From: Bacteroidia bacterium
GTDB taxonomy: Bacteria; Bacteroidota; Bacteroidia; AKYH767-A; OLB10
Length of the DNA: 64,000 bases
Reading direction: 5' to 3'
NCBI GenBank assembly: GCA_020847635.1
Contig: JADLBQ010000049.1
Coordinates: 1-64,000 of the forward strand
Shown: positions 44,200 through 53,123 of the stretch, piece by piece
Numbering within the stretch: position 1 is the stretch's first letter
Layout: each line of letters opens with the position of its first letter
Made by a program: the position numbers and the translations under genes
The notes under the pieces: model-generated
The model's input: the letters and a program-made list of their open reading frames with translations, nothing else
What the model was told of the DNA's origin: nothing
The model's database searches: none

Positions 44200-45155
44200 A
44201 GTACTACCTCTTCTTTCTTTTCGGTTATTTCATTGGTAAGAATCCGTGCTGCAGTTGCATTTACAAAATCATAGGCACTTAGCATGCATTGTTCATTTTC
44301 ATGAGCAACGGTAACCATTTTTGCAAACTTGACCAGGTCAGCAATAGATAAGATGTAACGAAGTTTATTTTTTACAATATCATCAAGTTTAAACACTACT
44401 GGGTATTTCATAATTTCGTCAGAGGTCATTTCCATTGCATTCATCTGCCATCGGTAGTCAAGGTAATTGCGAAGAATATCGGTTAGCTCGGTATAATAAT
44501 TTTTAATCTGACCCTGTTGCCAGAGCTTTTTTGATTCAAGTGCTGCCAGAGCAGTTAAGGCAATTTCATGAGCCGGCAGAGCAGGAATTTTGCGTTCGAT
44601 GAGTACCGGTTTCTTTTTATATTTTCTGTAAACCAGAATTCCTGCAATGGACAAGGTTGCCAATCCCAGTACCATGGCTGCATACGGCAGCAAATCTTTC
44701 CAGCTTAGGGGCAGTGCCACAATGGGTTTTATGTCTTTAATAGCTGCTGAAGTATCTACTTCAACGGTGTGGACAGCAAGCAGCAGTGGCTCGGTTTCAA
44801 TGAAATTGTTCAATGAGTCAGGATTAGACTGGTCAATAAACCTAAATGGTGGGATGGCATAATAGCCAGAATCAAAGCTGGTAATCAGGATGGACTGACG
44901 AATGATAAGGTTATTATCCTCAATAGCCGTGTCAGGAAGTGAACGGTTCAGGATTTCAATTTTTGTAATGCTGTCGGGAAGCACAGGCCAGCTAAAAGTT
45001 TTCCCTTTTTCACTAATGAGTTGAAGATGGAGGTTAATCTGCTGACCGATGAGGATTTCAGAAGAATCAAGACTGGCAGTTGCCTTCTGGGCATACACTT
45101 TTCCACTCATTAACAGCATGAGCAGAAGGAAGATTTTACTGCTGTGTGCTTTCAT
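44196..45155 (-). CDS. Bat-operon membrane protein (BatI/DUF4381-like)
   Basis: A 319-residue protein between DUF58 and BatA. It has a signal peptide (IFLLLMLLMSGKVYAQ), a periplasmic beta-rich domain (LIGQQINLHLQLISEKGKTFSWPVL, about 30-130), one transmembrane helix near 160-180 (LPYAAMVLGLATLSIAGILVYR), and a cytoplasmic helical domain with IKNYYTELTDILRNYLDYRW. That last segment is the DUF4381-type signature found at this place in Bat/MoxR operons. It starts one base after the DUF58 stop. Confidence 0.75.
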   Translation of the reverse strand: MKAHSSKIFLLLMLLMSGKVYAQKATASLDSSEILIGQQINLHLQLISEKGKTFSWPVLPDSITKIEILNRSLPDTAIEDNNLIIRQSILITSFDSGYYAIPPFRFIDQSNPDSLNNFIETEPLLLAVHTVEVDTSAAIKDIKPIVALPLSWKDLLPYAAMVLGLATLSIAGILVYRKYKKKPVLIERKIPALPAHEIALTALAALESKKLWQQGQIKNYYTELTDILRNYLDYRWQMNAMEMTSDEIMKYPVVFKLDDIVKNKLRYILSIADLVKFAKMVTVAHENEQCMLSAYDFVNATAARILTNEITEKKEEVVL

Positions 45156-45156
45156 G

Positions 45157-46032
45157 TCAGAATCTCCGTTCTCTTGATTTAAAAAGATTAATCAGCGGGT
45201 TAACATAATCCATTCCTGTTTCAATTTGTGTGTGGTCAACACCGCTTCGGTTAAACAGGTTTTCAAGCCGGGTATTATGCGATTTGTTCCATTCTGCAAA
45301 TTTTTTCTGCACTGCGTGGCTTGAAGTATCAACCCATTTGCAGGCTCCTGATTCTGTATCCTGGAATCTGACCAGGCCAATATCAGGCAGGGTATTTTCA
45401 TGCCTGTCAACAACCCGGATTGCGACTGTGTCATGTTTCCGAGAAGCAATCCTAAGTGCATCATCAAAACCTTCACTTCTGAAATCGGAAATGACAAATG
45501 CAATACTCTTCTTTTTAATCATGTTATTAAAATAGCGCAATGCAAGACCGATATCCGTTTTGCCGGACTGAGGTTTAAGATTTATCAGTTCACGGATAAT
45601 TCTGAGAATGTGGGTTTTCCCTTTTTTTGGTGGAATAAACGATTCAATCCGGTCACTGAAGAAAATAACACCGGCTTTATCATTATTCTGAATGGCTGAA
45701 AAAGAAAGGACAGCACAGAGTTCTGTAATCAGGTCACGTTTGAGTTGTTTTTTGGTTCCGAAGTGGCCAGAGCCGCTGACATCAATGAGCAACATAACGG
45801 TCAGCTCACGCTCTTCTTCAAAAACTTTAACAAAAGGATGGTTAAATCGTGCTGTTACATTCCAGTCAATGCTTCGGATATCATCACCGGGCATATACTC
45901 GCGAACTTCACTAAATGCCATTCCTCTTCCTTTAAATGCAGTATGATATTCACCGGAGAAGATCTGGCTTGATAATCCTCTTGTTTTAATTTCAATTTTC
46001 CGGACTTTTTTCAGCAGTTCAGTCGTTTCCAT
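45157..46032 (-). CDS. DUF58 domain protein (vWA-like) of the MoxR-Bat operon
   Basis: A 291-residue cytoplasmic protein. The DUF58 signature is KGRGMAFSEVREYMPGDDIRSIDWNVTARF near residue 33-62. A vWA-like core follows with VMLLIDVSGSGHFG (DxSxS) near 80 and AFVISDFRSEGFDDAL near 175. In MoxR operons, DUF58 proteins are believed to work with the AAA+ ATPase on client proteins. It lies 37 bases after the MoxR gene. Confidence 0.92.
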   Translation of the reverse strand: METTELLKKVRKIEIKTRGLSSQIFSGEYHTAFKGRGMAFSEVREYMPGDDIRSIDWNVTARFNHPFVKVFEEERELTVMLLIDVSGSGHFGTKKQLKRDLITELCAVLSFSAIQNNDKAGVIFFSDRIESFIPPKKGKTHILRIIRELINLKPQSGKTDIGLALRYFNNMIKKKSIAFVISDFRSEGFDDALRIASRKHDTVAIRVVDRHENTLPDIGLVRFQDTESGACKWVDTSSHAVQKKFAEWNKSHNTRLENLFNRSGVDHTQIETGMDYVNPLINLFKSRERRF

Positions 46033-46069
46033 CAGCTCGTTATTAAAGACTGTTTAGCATTCAATCAGA

Positions 46070-47083
46070 TTAGGGAACTTCAACAGCATTCAGGATTTCA
46101 CTGATGATGTTTTCCTGAGTAATGTTTTCTGCTTCTGCTTCATAGGTTAGTCCCAAGCGATGGCGGAGTACATCATGAGCTATTGCTCTGACATCTTCAG
46201 GGATGACATACCCTCTTCGCTTAATAAAGGCATACGCTTTTGAAGCTAAAGCCAGACTGATGCTGGCCCGGGGAGAACCTCCATATGAAATCATATTCTT
46301 GATCTTGCCAAGCTTATGCTCTTCGGGATTCCGTGTTGCAAAGACAATATCCAGGATATACTGTTCAATCTTTTCATCCATGTAAACATCATGCAGTGAT
46401 TTACGTGCTCTGAGCACATCATCCTTTTTCAGCACAGCATTGATTGTTAATTCCTGGTTTTTGAGGTTTTGCCTGATAATTTGTTTTTCTTCTTCTTTGT
46501 TAGGATAGCCGATAACAACTTTCAGCATAAACCGGTCGAGCTGTGCTTCAGGCAGGGGATAGGTTCCTTCCTGTTCAATCGGATTCTGAGTTGCCAGTAC
46601 CAGAAAGGGTTCTTGCAAGTGGAATGATTCTTCACCAATGGTAACCTGCTTTTCCTGCATTGCTTCCAGCAGTGCACTCTGAACCTTGGCTGGGGCACGG
46701 TTGATTTCATCAGCAAGAATGAAGTTGGCGAAGATGGGTCCTTTTCTCACAGTGAACTCTTCCTTCCGCTGGTTGTAAATCATAGTTCCGATTAAGTCAG
46801 CCGGTAATAAATCAGGTGTAAACTGGATTCTGCTGAACCGGGCATCAATTGCAGATGCAAGCGATTTAATGGCCAGTGTTTTGGCAAGTCCCGGAACGCC
46901 TTCAAGCAGCAAATGGCCGTTGGCAAGCAATCCGATCAGCAGCCGGTCAAGCATATAACGTTGACCAATAATCTTTTTGCCTACTTCGAGATGTAGAATT
47001 TCGGTGAACGCGCTTTCCTGATGGATGCGCTCGTTAATTTCTTTGATATCTGTCATGCCGGTTTTATTTTCAGTTGCAAACAT
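46070..47083 (-). CDS. MoxR-family AAA+ ATPase
   Basis: A 337-residue AAA+ ATPase, first gene of the Bat operon. The Walker A loop is GVPGLAKTLAIKSLA near residue 62, Walker B is FILADEINRAPAKVQSALLEAM, sensor 1 is FLVLATQNPIEQEGTYPLPEAQLDRF, and GSPRASISLALASKAYAF marks the sensor 2 region. MoxR proteins act as chaperone-like remodelling factors for vWA-domain partners, which fits the downstream DUF58, BatA and BatB. The ATG at 47083 gives a 9-residue tail before a second ATG; either could be used. Confidence 0.93.
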   Translation of the reverse strand: MFATENKTGMTDIKEINERIHQESAFTEILHLEVGKKIIGQRYMLDRLLIGLLANGHLLLEGVPGLAKTLAIKSLASAIDARFSRIQFTPDLLPADLIGTMIYNQRKEEFTVRKGPIFANFILADEINRAPAKVQSALLEAMQEKQVTIGEESFHLQEPFLVLATQNPIEQEGTYPLPEAQLDRFMLKVVIGYPNKEEEKQIIRQNLKNQELTINAVLKKDDVLRARKSLHDVYMDEKIEQYILDIVFATRNPEEHKLGKIKNMISYGGSPRASISLALASKAYAFIKRRGYVIPEDVRAIAHDVLRHRLGLTYEAEAENITQENIISEILNAVEVP

Positions 47084-47148
47084 GGGATTGAAATAATGAA
47101 AAGGTTTTTAAATAATGCGATAACTATTTGTTAAAGTAGCTTGGTGGC

Positions 47149-47156
47149 CAAATGTA
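47149..47156 (-). promoter_or_regulatory. Candidate -7 box of the MoxR-Bat operon
   Basis: Minus-strand TACATTTG, exact, 65 bases upstream of the MoxR start, in the 176-base gap between dnaJ and MoxR. A CTTG lies 16 bases further up, a poor -33 element. Confidence 0.42.
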
Positions 47157-47259
47157 CGTTTGGCTTGACAGGCAAGTAGTTAAAGATGTGTTAAAGCAGT
47201 GCCGGGGCAACAAATAAAGCCGGAATTAACCGGTCTGATCTGATTGAAGAGCGGGATGA

Positions 47260-48420
<1,161 letters not shown>

Positions 48421-48924
48421 TTATTTACCAACAATCACTTTTGCATGCCGGATGACTTTTTCATTGAGGTAGTATCCTCTTTCAATTTCTTCAATCACTC
48501 TTCCAGAATTTTCTTTATCGGTTTCCATTTGTGAAATGGCATCGTGTAATTCAGGATCAAAATCAGTGTTTAATGATTCCATAACTTTTAATCCCTTTTG
48601 CTGGAGAATGGAATACATTTTCTGATTGATAAGCCTGAAGCCTTCATTATCGGGTTCTGCCTTGATGGCTCTTTCAAAATCATCAAGAATAGGCAGCAGG
48701 GTGAGAATCACATCTTCACTGGCGTTTTTTAAAAGTTCAAACCGTTCACGCATGATGCGCTTTTTGAAATTATCGAACTCGGCAAAAATCCGCAGGTATT
48801 TATCCTTTTCTGCTGCTAGCTCTTCTTCCAGTATTGACAGCTTGTCAGTTGATTCCTGCTGCAATTCCTGTGTTTGTGGCTCATTTTCGGGTTGTAAGGA
48901 ACCTTTTTCTTCTTGTTCGGTCAT
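48421..48924 (-). CDS. grpE: Nucleotide exchange factor GrpE
   Basis: A 167-residue DnaK nucleotide exchange factor. After a disordered acidic N-terminus (about 30 residues) there is a long coiled coil (SILEEELAAEKDKYLRIFAEFDNFKKRIMRERFEL), then the beta-wing domain with FDPELHDAISQM and the C-terminal EIERGYYLNEKVIRHAKVIV signature. It is the first gene of grpE-dnaJ. No CIRCE or classical heat-shock operator is visible in the 130 bases upstream. Confidence 0.95.
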   Translation of the reverse strand: MTEQEEKGSLQPENEPQTQELQQESTDKLSILEEELAAEKDKYLRIFAEFDNFKKRIMRERFELLKNASEDVILTLLPILDDFERAIKAEPDNEGFRLINQKMYSILQQKGLKVMESLNTDFDPELHDAISQMETDKENSGRVIEEIERGYYLNEKVIRHAKVIVGK

Positions 48925-49005
48925 ATCTTTCAGTAAAATTGATTTAGGATACTAATTTTCAAACTTTTTGCCAATTAATTTATTGAAGCCAAATTGGCAG
49001 ATAGC

Positions 49006-49036
49006 AAAAATTAAAAAGCCGGCTAAAAAGCCGGCT
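49006..49036 (-). terminator. Intrinsic terminator after the TlpA-type thioredoxin gene
   Basis: Two copies of the self-complementary octamer AGCCGGCT (49017-49024 and 49029-49036) pair as an 8-base stem with an AAAA loop. On the minus strand it is followed by TTTTTAATTTTT. It lies 20 bases after the TlpA stop and before grpE. Confidence 0.85.
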
Positions 49037-49055
49037 GCAAATGTATCTTAAAACT

Positions 49056-49601
49056 TTACTTTTTATCGGCAAGTAAGCCTTCAAGGGCAGTGATAAGTGA
49101 CTGACCTCTCAGGTTTTTGGCAATAATAACTCCGTTTTCATCCAGCAGGTAACTCATGGGGATGGCATTTACACCATAAATTGCAGCAGGTCTTGAATTC
49201 CACCCGCCCAGATCACTCACATGGTTCTTCCAGATCAGACCATCTTTTGCAATTGCTTTTAACCAGGCTTCACGGTTTTGATCGAGTGAAACGCTGTAAA
49301 CTGTAAAGCCTTTTGCCTTTTTGAATTTGGCATCTTTATATTTATTATAGGCAGCTACAACATTCGGATTTTCAAACCGACATGGTCCGCACCAAGAAGC
49401 CCAGAAGTCGAGCAACACAATATTCCCTCTCAGGGATGACAGGGCCAGGGTCTTTCCTTCTGGTGTAGTAAATGCAAGGTCAATTGCTTTTTCACCGATA
49501 TTGGTACCGGGCTTGTTAGCCTGGTAAATAAATCCGAATGCAAGTGTTGAGATTCCAACAATCAGTAAGATGAGATTTAATCTTTTGAACATATCTTTCA
49601 T
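49056..49601 (-). CDS. TlpA/ResA-family thioredoxin-like protein
   Basis: A 181-residue thioredoxin-fold protein held at the membrane by an N-terminal helix (LNLILLIVGISTLAFGFIYQ), with its domain in the periplasm. The redox motif is WASWCGPCRFENPNV near residue 70. The cis-Pro region is VNAIPMSYLLDENGVII near 145. Such proteins reduce disulfides of exported substrates or apocytochromes. There is a second ATG three codons in. A TATATTTG box lies 19 bases upstream, and a terminator follows, so it appears to be a single-gene transcript. Confidence 0.9.
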   Translation of the reverse strand: MKDMFKRLNLILLIVGISTLAFGFIYQANKPGTNIGEKAIDLAFTTPEGKTLALSSLRGNIVLLDFWASWCGPCRFENPNVVAAYNKYKDAKFKKAKGFTVYSVSLDQNREAWLKAIAKDGLIWKNHVSDLGGWNSRPAAIYGVNAIPMSYLLDENGVIIAKNLRGQSLITALEGLLADKK

Positions 49602-49620
49602 TTTTTCAGAACTTGGATGA

Positions 49621-49628
49621 CAAATATA
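49621..49628 (-). promoter_or_regulatory. Candidate -7 box of the TlpA-type gene
   Basis: Minus-strand TATATTTG, an exact TAnnTTTG match, 19 bases upstream of the ATG. No standard -33 TTTG is seen. Confidence 0.42.
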
Positions 49629-49670
49629 ATACCATGCTTATTAATTGTTTGAAGTAATTATGAACAATGG

Positions 49671-50441
49671 CTATTTGAATTCTATTCTAACAATATCACC
49701 TTCATACAAGCCAAGCATAGAAGAAGCTGTTGCCCGGTTGAGAGCAATTTCCAGATATCCTGAAGAATTAAATCTGGCTAGGACCTCGTAATTATCAACT
49801 TCGCTGTAATCTTCCGATATTCTTTCAATCCGGTAATTTCCTCTTGAGCGGAGAATGATTTCAAAATTATTTTCTTTTATGGCATTACTGAAAAAGTCAC
49901 GGGTAATATTCGTAATAGCATTCTCATACTTGTCAATATAAATGACCCTTCCTTTAATCTGGTGTTGTTCAACAATTGGTTTAAACAGGTTCTTTTTTTC
50001 AGCTACCGGTAGTTCATCACCGGTTTTGGTAATAGGTGTCTGGTTGACTAATTGCACAGCAACGTCAGCCATTTTGTTCAGCATGGCGTTGTAATTGCCT
50101 TCATAGTTAATTTTAAAAACAGGGAATGGCATTGCATCAAAAATGAGAGCCAGCAAACCATCATTAAAGCCAATAAAAAAATGATCATCTTTTTCAACTG
50201 CAATCATCTGAAGCCTACCGTTTACCGGAATGCCAAAACAAATAAGATGAACCGTGCCAGCGGGAAAATGAGACCAGGTGTTTCCGATTATGTAGGCTGC
50301 TTTTACCTGGTCATGAAGCGGGATTTCATGGCAAAGATCAACAATGGTCAATTGGGTGAGCCGGCTCAGTAGTTTCCCTTTCATTACGGCAACCGAGCCA
50401 TCAGCCGTCCCCCAGTCGCTTGTTAAGGTTACAATTCCCAT
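49671..50441 (-). CDS. SAM hydroxide adenosyltransferase-family protein (DUF62), divergent
   Basis: A 256-residue protein of the DUF62/SAM-dependent halogenase-like fold. It opens GIVTLTSDWGTADGSVAVMKG, has IVDLCHEIPLHDQVKAAYII near 33-52, FFIGFNDGLLALIF near 88, and a C-terminal beta-barrel domain with GRVIYIDKYENAITNITRDFF and NSSGYLEIALNRATASSMLGL. The family usually cleaves S-adenosylmethionine to adenosine and methionine using an Asp-Arg-His triad. Here the DPGVGS-RR loop is replaced by FGIPVNGRL and the FHGRDIFAP segment with the His is missing. Some Bacteroidota homologues share such changes, so activity should be treated as unproven. Confidence 0.82.
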   Translation of the reverse strand: MGIVTLTSDWGTADGSVAVMKGKLLSRLTQLTIVDLCHEIPLHDQVKAAYIIGNTWSHFPAGTVHLICFGIPVNGRLQMIAVEKDDHFFIGFNDGLLALIFDAMPFPVFKINYEGNYNAMLNKMADVAVQLVNQTPITKTGDELPVAEKKNLFKPIVEQHQIKGRVIYIDKYENAITNITRDFFSNAIKENNFEIILRSRGNYRIERISEDYSEVDNYEVLARFNSSGYLEIALNRATASSMLGLYEGDIVRIEFK

Positions 50442-50544
50442 TGATAAGTTAAAGGCGTAAAGCTACTTGTCAGTTTAAATTTAAGTGGCCTGTATCTGAA
50501 GGAAGATCAATTGCTTTTTAACAGGCATTTTTTAATAATGCGTG

Positions 50545-51267
50545 TTAAAACAACAAGGCTGCAGTTATACCTCCGGCAAGAACTGTAATAATTTTAATCA
50601 GGTTAAAACGATGATTCTTATTAGATTCAAATAGAATTGTAGTACTGATATGCAGAAAGATTCCGATTACCACAGCCATGATATAATCAAAAAAGTGAAT
50701 ATCCAGGTTAACCTCCATTGCGGTTAACATGAGACTGGTCAGAGCACCTAAAGGGGCCATTGAAGCAAACACAGCAAGCCAGCAAATCGCTTTGGCTTTT
50801 GATAAACCGGCACCCAGCAACATACTCATTAAAGCCAGCGCTACTGGTATATGATGGAGAACAATACCGGTCAGCAGCACCTGCTCATGAGCATGATCAT
50901 CACCAAAGTTGCCTTCCAGGGGCATACCTTCCAGGAACGAATGGAGACTTAATCCGACCATCATTGTAACCGGAAATGATTTTTCGTTTAACACATGCTG
51001 ATGGGTATGACCGTGTTCTATTCCTTCAGAAAAAAACTCAATGATGATTTGAATAAAAAATCCGGCAAGAATAAAATAGCCTGCTTTTGCACCGGTATGA
51101 ATAAACAGGGACGGAACCAGGTGGATAATACTGATTGTAAACAAAAATGCTCCTGAGAAAGCAAGTGACAGGGTTAGTACGATTTCACTCTTCTTTTCTA
51201 TAAAAATAAAAGCAAGACCACTGGCTAAGATTACAGAAAACAGGATCAAATATTCAAAAACAGTCAT
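50545..51267 (-). CDS. ZIP-family metal transporter
   Basis: A 240-residue inner-membrane protein with about seven or eight hydrophobic helices. The ZIP metal-binding helices are visible: HSFLEGMPLEGN in helix IV and GIVLHHIPVALALMSML in helix V. A His-rich loop (EHGHTHQH) precedes them, as in zinc or iron importers. The exact metal cannot be told. A TACATTTG box lies 18 bases upstream of the ATG. Confidence 0.9.
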   Translation of the reverse strand: MTVFEYLILFSVILASGLAFIFIEKKSEIVLTLSLAFSGAFLFTISIIHLVPSLFIHTGAKAGYFILAGFFIQIIIEFFSEGIEHGHTHQHVLNEKSFPVTMMVGLSLHSFLEGMPLEGNFGDDHAHEQVLLTGIVLHHIPVALALMSMLLGAGLSKAKAICWLAVFASMAPLGALTSLMLTAMEVNLDIHFFDYIMAVVIGIFLHISTTILFESNKNHRFNLIKIITVLAGGITAALLF

Positions 51268-51285
51268 TCGGTACTAATGAAACGG

Positions 51286-51293
51286 CAAATGTA
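51286..51293 (-). promoter_or_regulatory. Candidate -7 box of the ZIP transporter gene
   Basis: Minus-strand TACATTTG, an exact match, 18 bases upstream of the ATG. No good -33 element. I saw no obvious Zur/Fur palindrome around it. Confidence 0.42.
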
Positions 51294-51392
51294 ATTTTCA
51301 CAAACTGAAAGAAAGAATGGTTGATTAAATGTAACTGGGTAAACATATTGTAACTGATTAACTCTTTTCTTTGTAACCTGAAAGGTAAAGTT

Positions 51393-52034
51393 ATGGAAGA
51401 CAATTACAGGCAACAGGGGCTGAGACGTAAATTGATTGAAGAAATAAAGAGTAAGGGAATTGATGATCAGAAAGTTCTCAATGCAATTGATGAAGTTCCG
51501 CGACATTTGTTTATGGATAAGGCTTTTCTTGAATTTGCATATTCAGATAAAGCATTTCCGATTGAAGCAGGACAAACCATATCACAACCTTATACTGTTG
51601 CCTTTCAGACTCATTTGCTAGACGTTTATAAAGGAGCTAAAGTGCTTGAAGTCGGAACCGGCTCAGGATACCAGGCTGCAGTACTTGAGAAATTGGGTGC
51701 CTGGGTGTTTAGTATAGAACGTCATAAAGTACTGTATGAAAAGACAAGGAAACTCTTGAACAAGCTTGGTTACAGTGTTAATTGTTTTTATGGAGATGGA
51801 TTTAAAGGGCTTCCTCCGTTTGCACCCTTTGACAGGATTCTGATTACCTGCGGAGCTCCTGAGATTCCACATGAGTTACTTAATCAATTAAAAACAGGGG
51901 GTATTATGGTGGTACCTGTTGGAGCAGGAGATGTTCAACAAATGACAACAATCCTAAAAAAGGGTGATAAAGATTATGAGATTCATCAGTCAGGAAAGTT
52001 TAGATTTGTGCCGATGCTTCAGGAAAAGGTCTGA
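51393..52034 (+). CDS. pcm: Protein-L-isoaspartate O-methyltransferase
   Basis: Repairs isoaspartyl residues in aged proteins by SAM-dependent methylation. The 213-residue sequence has the family motifs FPIEAGQTISQPYTVAFQT near residue 50-68 and the SAM-binding VLEVGTGSGYQAAVLEKLG near 80. The post-II motif ILITCGAPEIPHELLNQLKTGGIMVVPVG is also present. No signal peptide, so it acts in the cytoplasm. It is divergent from the ZIP transporter and stands alone before an outer-membrane protein gene. Confidence 0.95.
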   Translation: MEDNYRQQGLRRKLIEEIKSKGIDDQKVLNAIDEVPRHLFMDKAFLEFAYSDKAFPIEAGQTISQPYTVAFQTHLLDVYKGAKVLEVGTGSGYQAAVLEKLGAWVFSIERHKVLYEKTRKLLNKLGYSVNCFYGDGFKGLPPFAPFDRILITCGAPEIPHELLNQLKTGGIMVVPVGAGDVQQMTTILKKGDKDYEIHQSGKFRFVPMLQEKV

Positions 52035-52076
52035 TTCAGAATTCACAGAAGTATGTTAAAAACTGAAAAATAATAA

Positions 52077-52107
52077 TTTGTTAGCTTAAAGTATAAAGCT
52101 ACCTTTG
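52077..52107 (+). promoter_or_regulatory. Bacteroidota-type promoter of the small outer-membrane barrel gene
   Basis: TTTG at 52077-52080, exactly 19 bases, then TACCTTTG at 52100-52107. This is the best full match to the TTTG-N19-TAnnTTTG consensus in the window, and it lies 43 bases before the ATG, suggesting strong expression. Confidence 0.78.
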
Positions 52108-52150
52108 CTCGCATAACAATAATAACTTTAAACACAAAAACAAAATAAAC

Positions 52151-53008
52151 ATGAAAAAATCACTTATTGTTTTGGCATTAGCAGTATTTACAACAACTGC
52201 TTTCGCACAAGAGGTTATGACCTCTAAAAAAGGTACACCCATTCTTCCAGAGGCCGGAGACTGGGCTATCGGGGTGGATGCAACTCCTTTTATTGAATTC
52301 TTCGGAAATGTAATGAACAATTCTAATAATATTGGTGCTCCATCTTGGACGTCTCCATTTTCGAGTTTAAGCAGTAGTAGTGCCCCGATTCTTTATGCAA
52401 AATACGTTAAAGACCAAACTACTCATTATCGTGCTATGGTAAGGCTGGGTTTTGGTTCTTCTAAGGAAAATTTTGTTATTCAGAAAGATTCTACCGATGG
52501 GAGTTCTTTTACACCAGCTCAATACGGAAGTGATGAATCAAAAACTTCCGGAAACGGAATTACCCTTGGAGCCGGTATTGAAAAACGTAAGGGAAAAGGA
52601 CGGATTCAGGGCTTCTATGGGGCAATGGCTATGATTGGCTTTGGCTCAGAAAAGACAACAAACACGTTTGCTAATGCAATAACTACAGATAATCCAACCC
52701 CTTCTACAACGTATAATATGCAAGGTGGTTTATATCGCATAAAAGAAGTTAAAGAAGGTGGTATCTTTAACTTAGGAATCCGCGGATTCATTGGTGTTGA
52801 ATATTTCTTTATGGCAAAAGCTTCACTCGGAGCTGAATTCGGATGGGGTTTAAGTATGAGTTCAAAAGGTGAAGGCGAAACCACTTCAGAAGGCTGGAAC
52901 GGAACTGCAGTTGAAACTCAGAAAGTTCCCGGACCTGGTAAGACCTCTTCGTTTGGAATTGATACGGATAATGGTTATGCTTCTATTAATCTGCTTTTCT
53001 ATTTCTAA
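52151..53008 (+). CDS. Outer-membrane beta-barrel protein
   Basis: A 285-residue exported protein with a clean signal peptide (MKKSLIVLALAVFTTTAFAQ). The rest alternates polar/hydrophobic residues and contains Gly/aromatic strands (YRAMVRLGFGSSKENF; ITLGAGIEKRKGKGRIQGFYG; GIRGFIGVEYFFMAKASLGAEFGWGLSMS), ending in the strand GYASINLLFYF with a C-terminal Phe. This is a small 8- to 12-strand outer-membrane barrel. The ligand is unknown. It is a single-gene transcript with a strong promoter and its own terminator, so it is probably abundant. Confidence 0.82.
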   Translation: MKKSLIVLALAVFTTTAFAQEVMTSKKGTPILPEAGDWAIGVDATPFIEFFGNVMNNSNNIGAPSWTSPFSSLSSSSAPILYAKYVKDQTTHYRAMVRLGFGSSKENFVIQKDSTDGSSFTPAQYGSDESKTSGNGITLGAGIEKRKGKGRIQGFYGAMAMIGFGSEKTTNTFANAITTDNPTPSTTYNMQGGLYRIKEVKEGGIFNLGIRGFIGVEYFFMAKASLGAEFGWGLSMSSKGEGETTSEGWNGTAVETQKVPGPGKTSSFGIDTDNGYASINLLFYF

Positions 53009-53027
53009 AATCAAAGATTACTATTAG

Positions 53028-53061
53028 ATAAGGCTGCTTCAAAAGAGCAGCCTTATTTTTT
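53028..53061 (+). terminator. Intrinsic terminator after the outer-membrane barrel gene
   Basis: A 10-base perfect stem (TAAGGCTGCT / AGCAGCCTTA, 53029-53038 and 53046-53055) with a 7-base loop, followed by six T residues. It lies 20 bases after the stop codon. Confidence 0.9.
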
Positions 53062-53123
53062 AAGCATGATTTTCCTGATTAATTATTTCAGCCGGGCAAC
53101 CCGGAGATGCTGACTTTTCGGAC

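Noticed and set aside
49017-49036. Direct repeat AGCCGGCT AAAA AGCCGGCT as a possible operator or repeat element
   Set aside because: The octamers are self-complementary and form a stem followed by a T-run on the minus strand, right after the TlpA gene; a terminator explains them.
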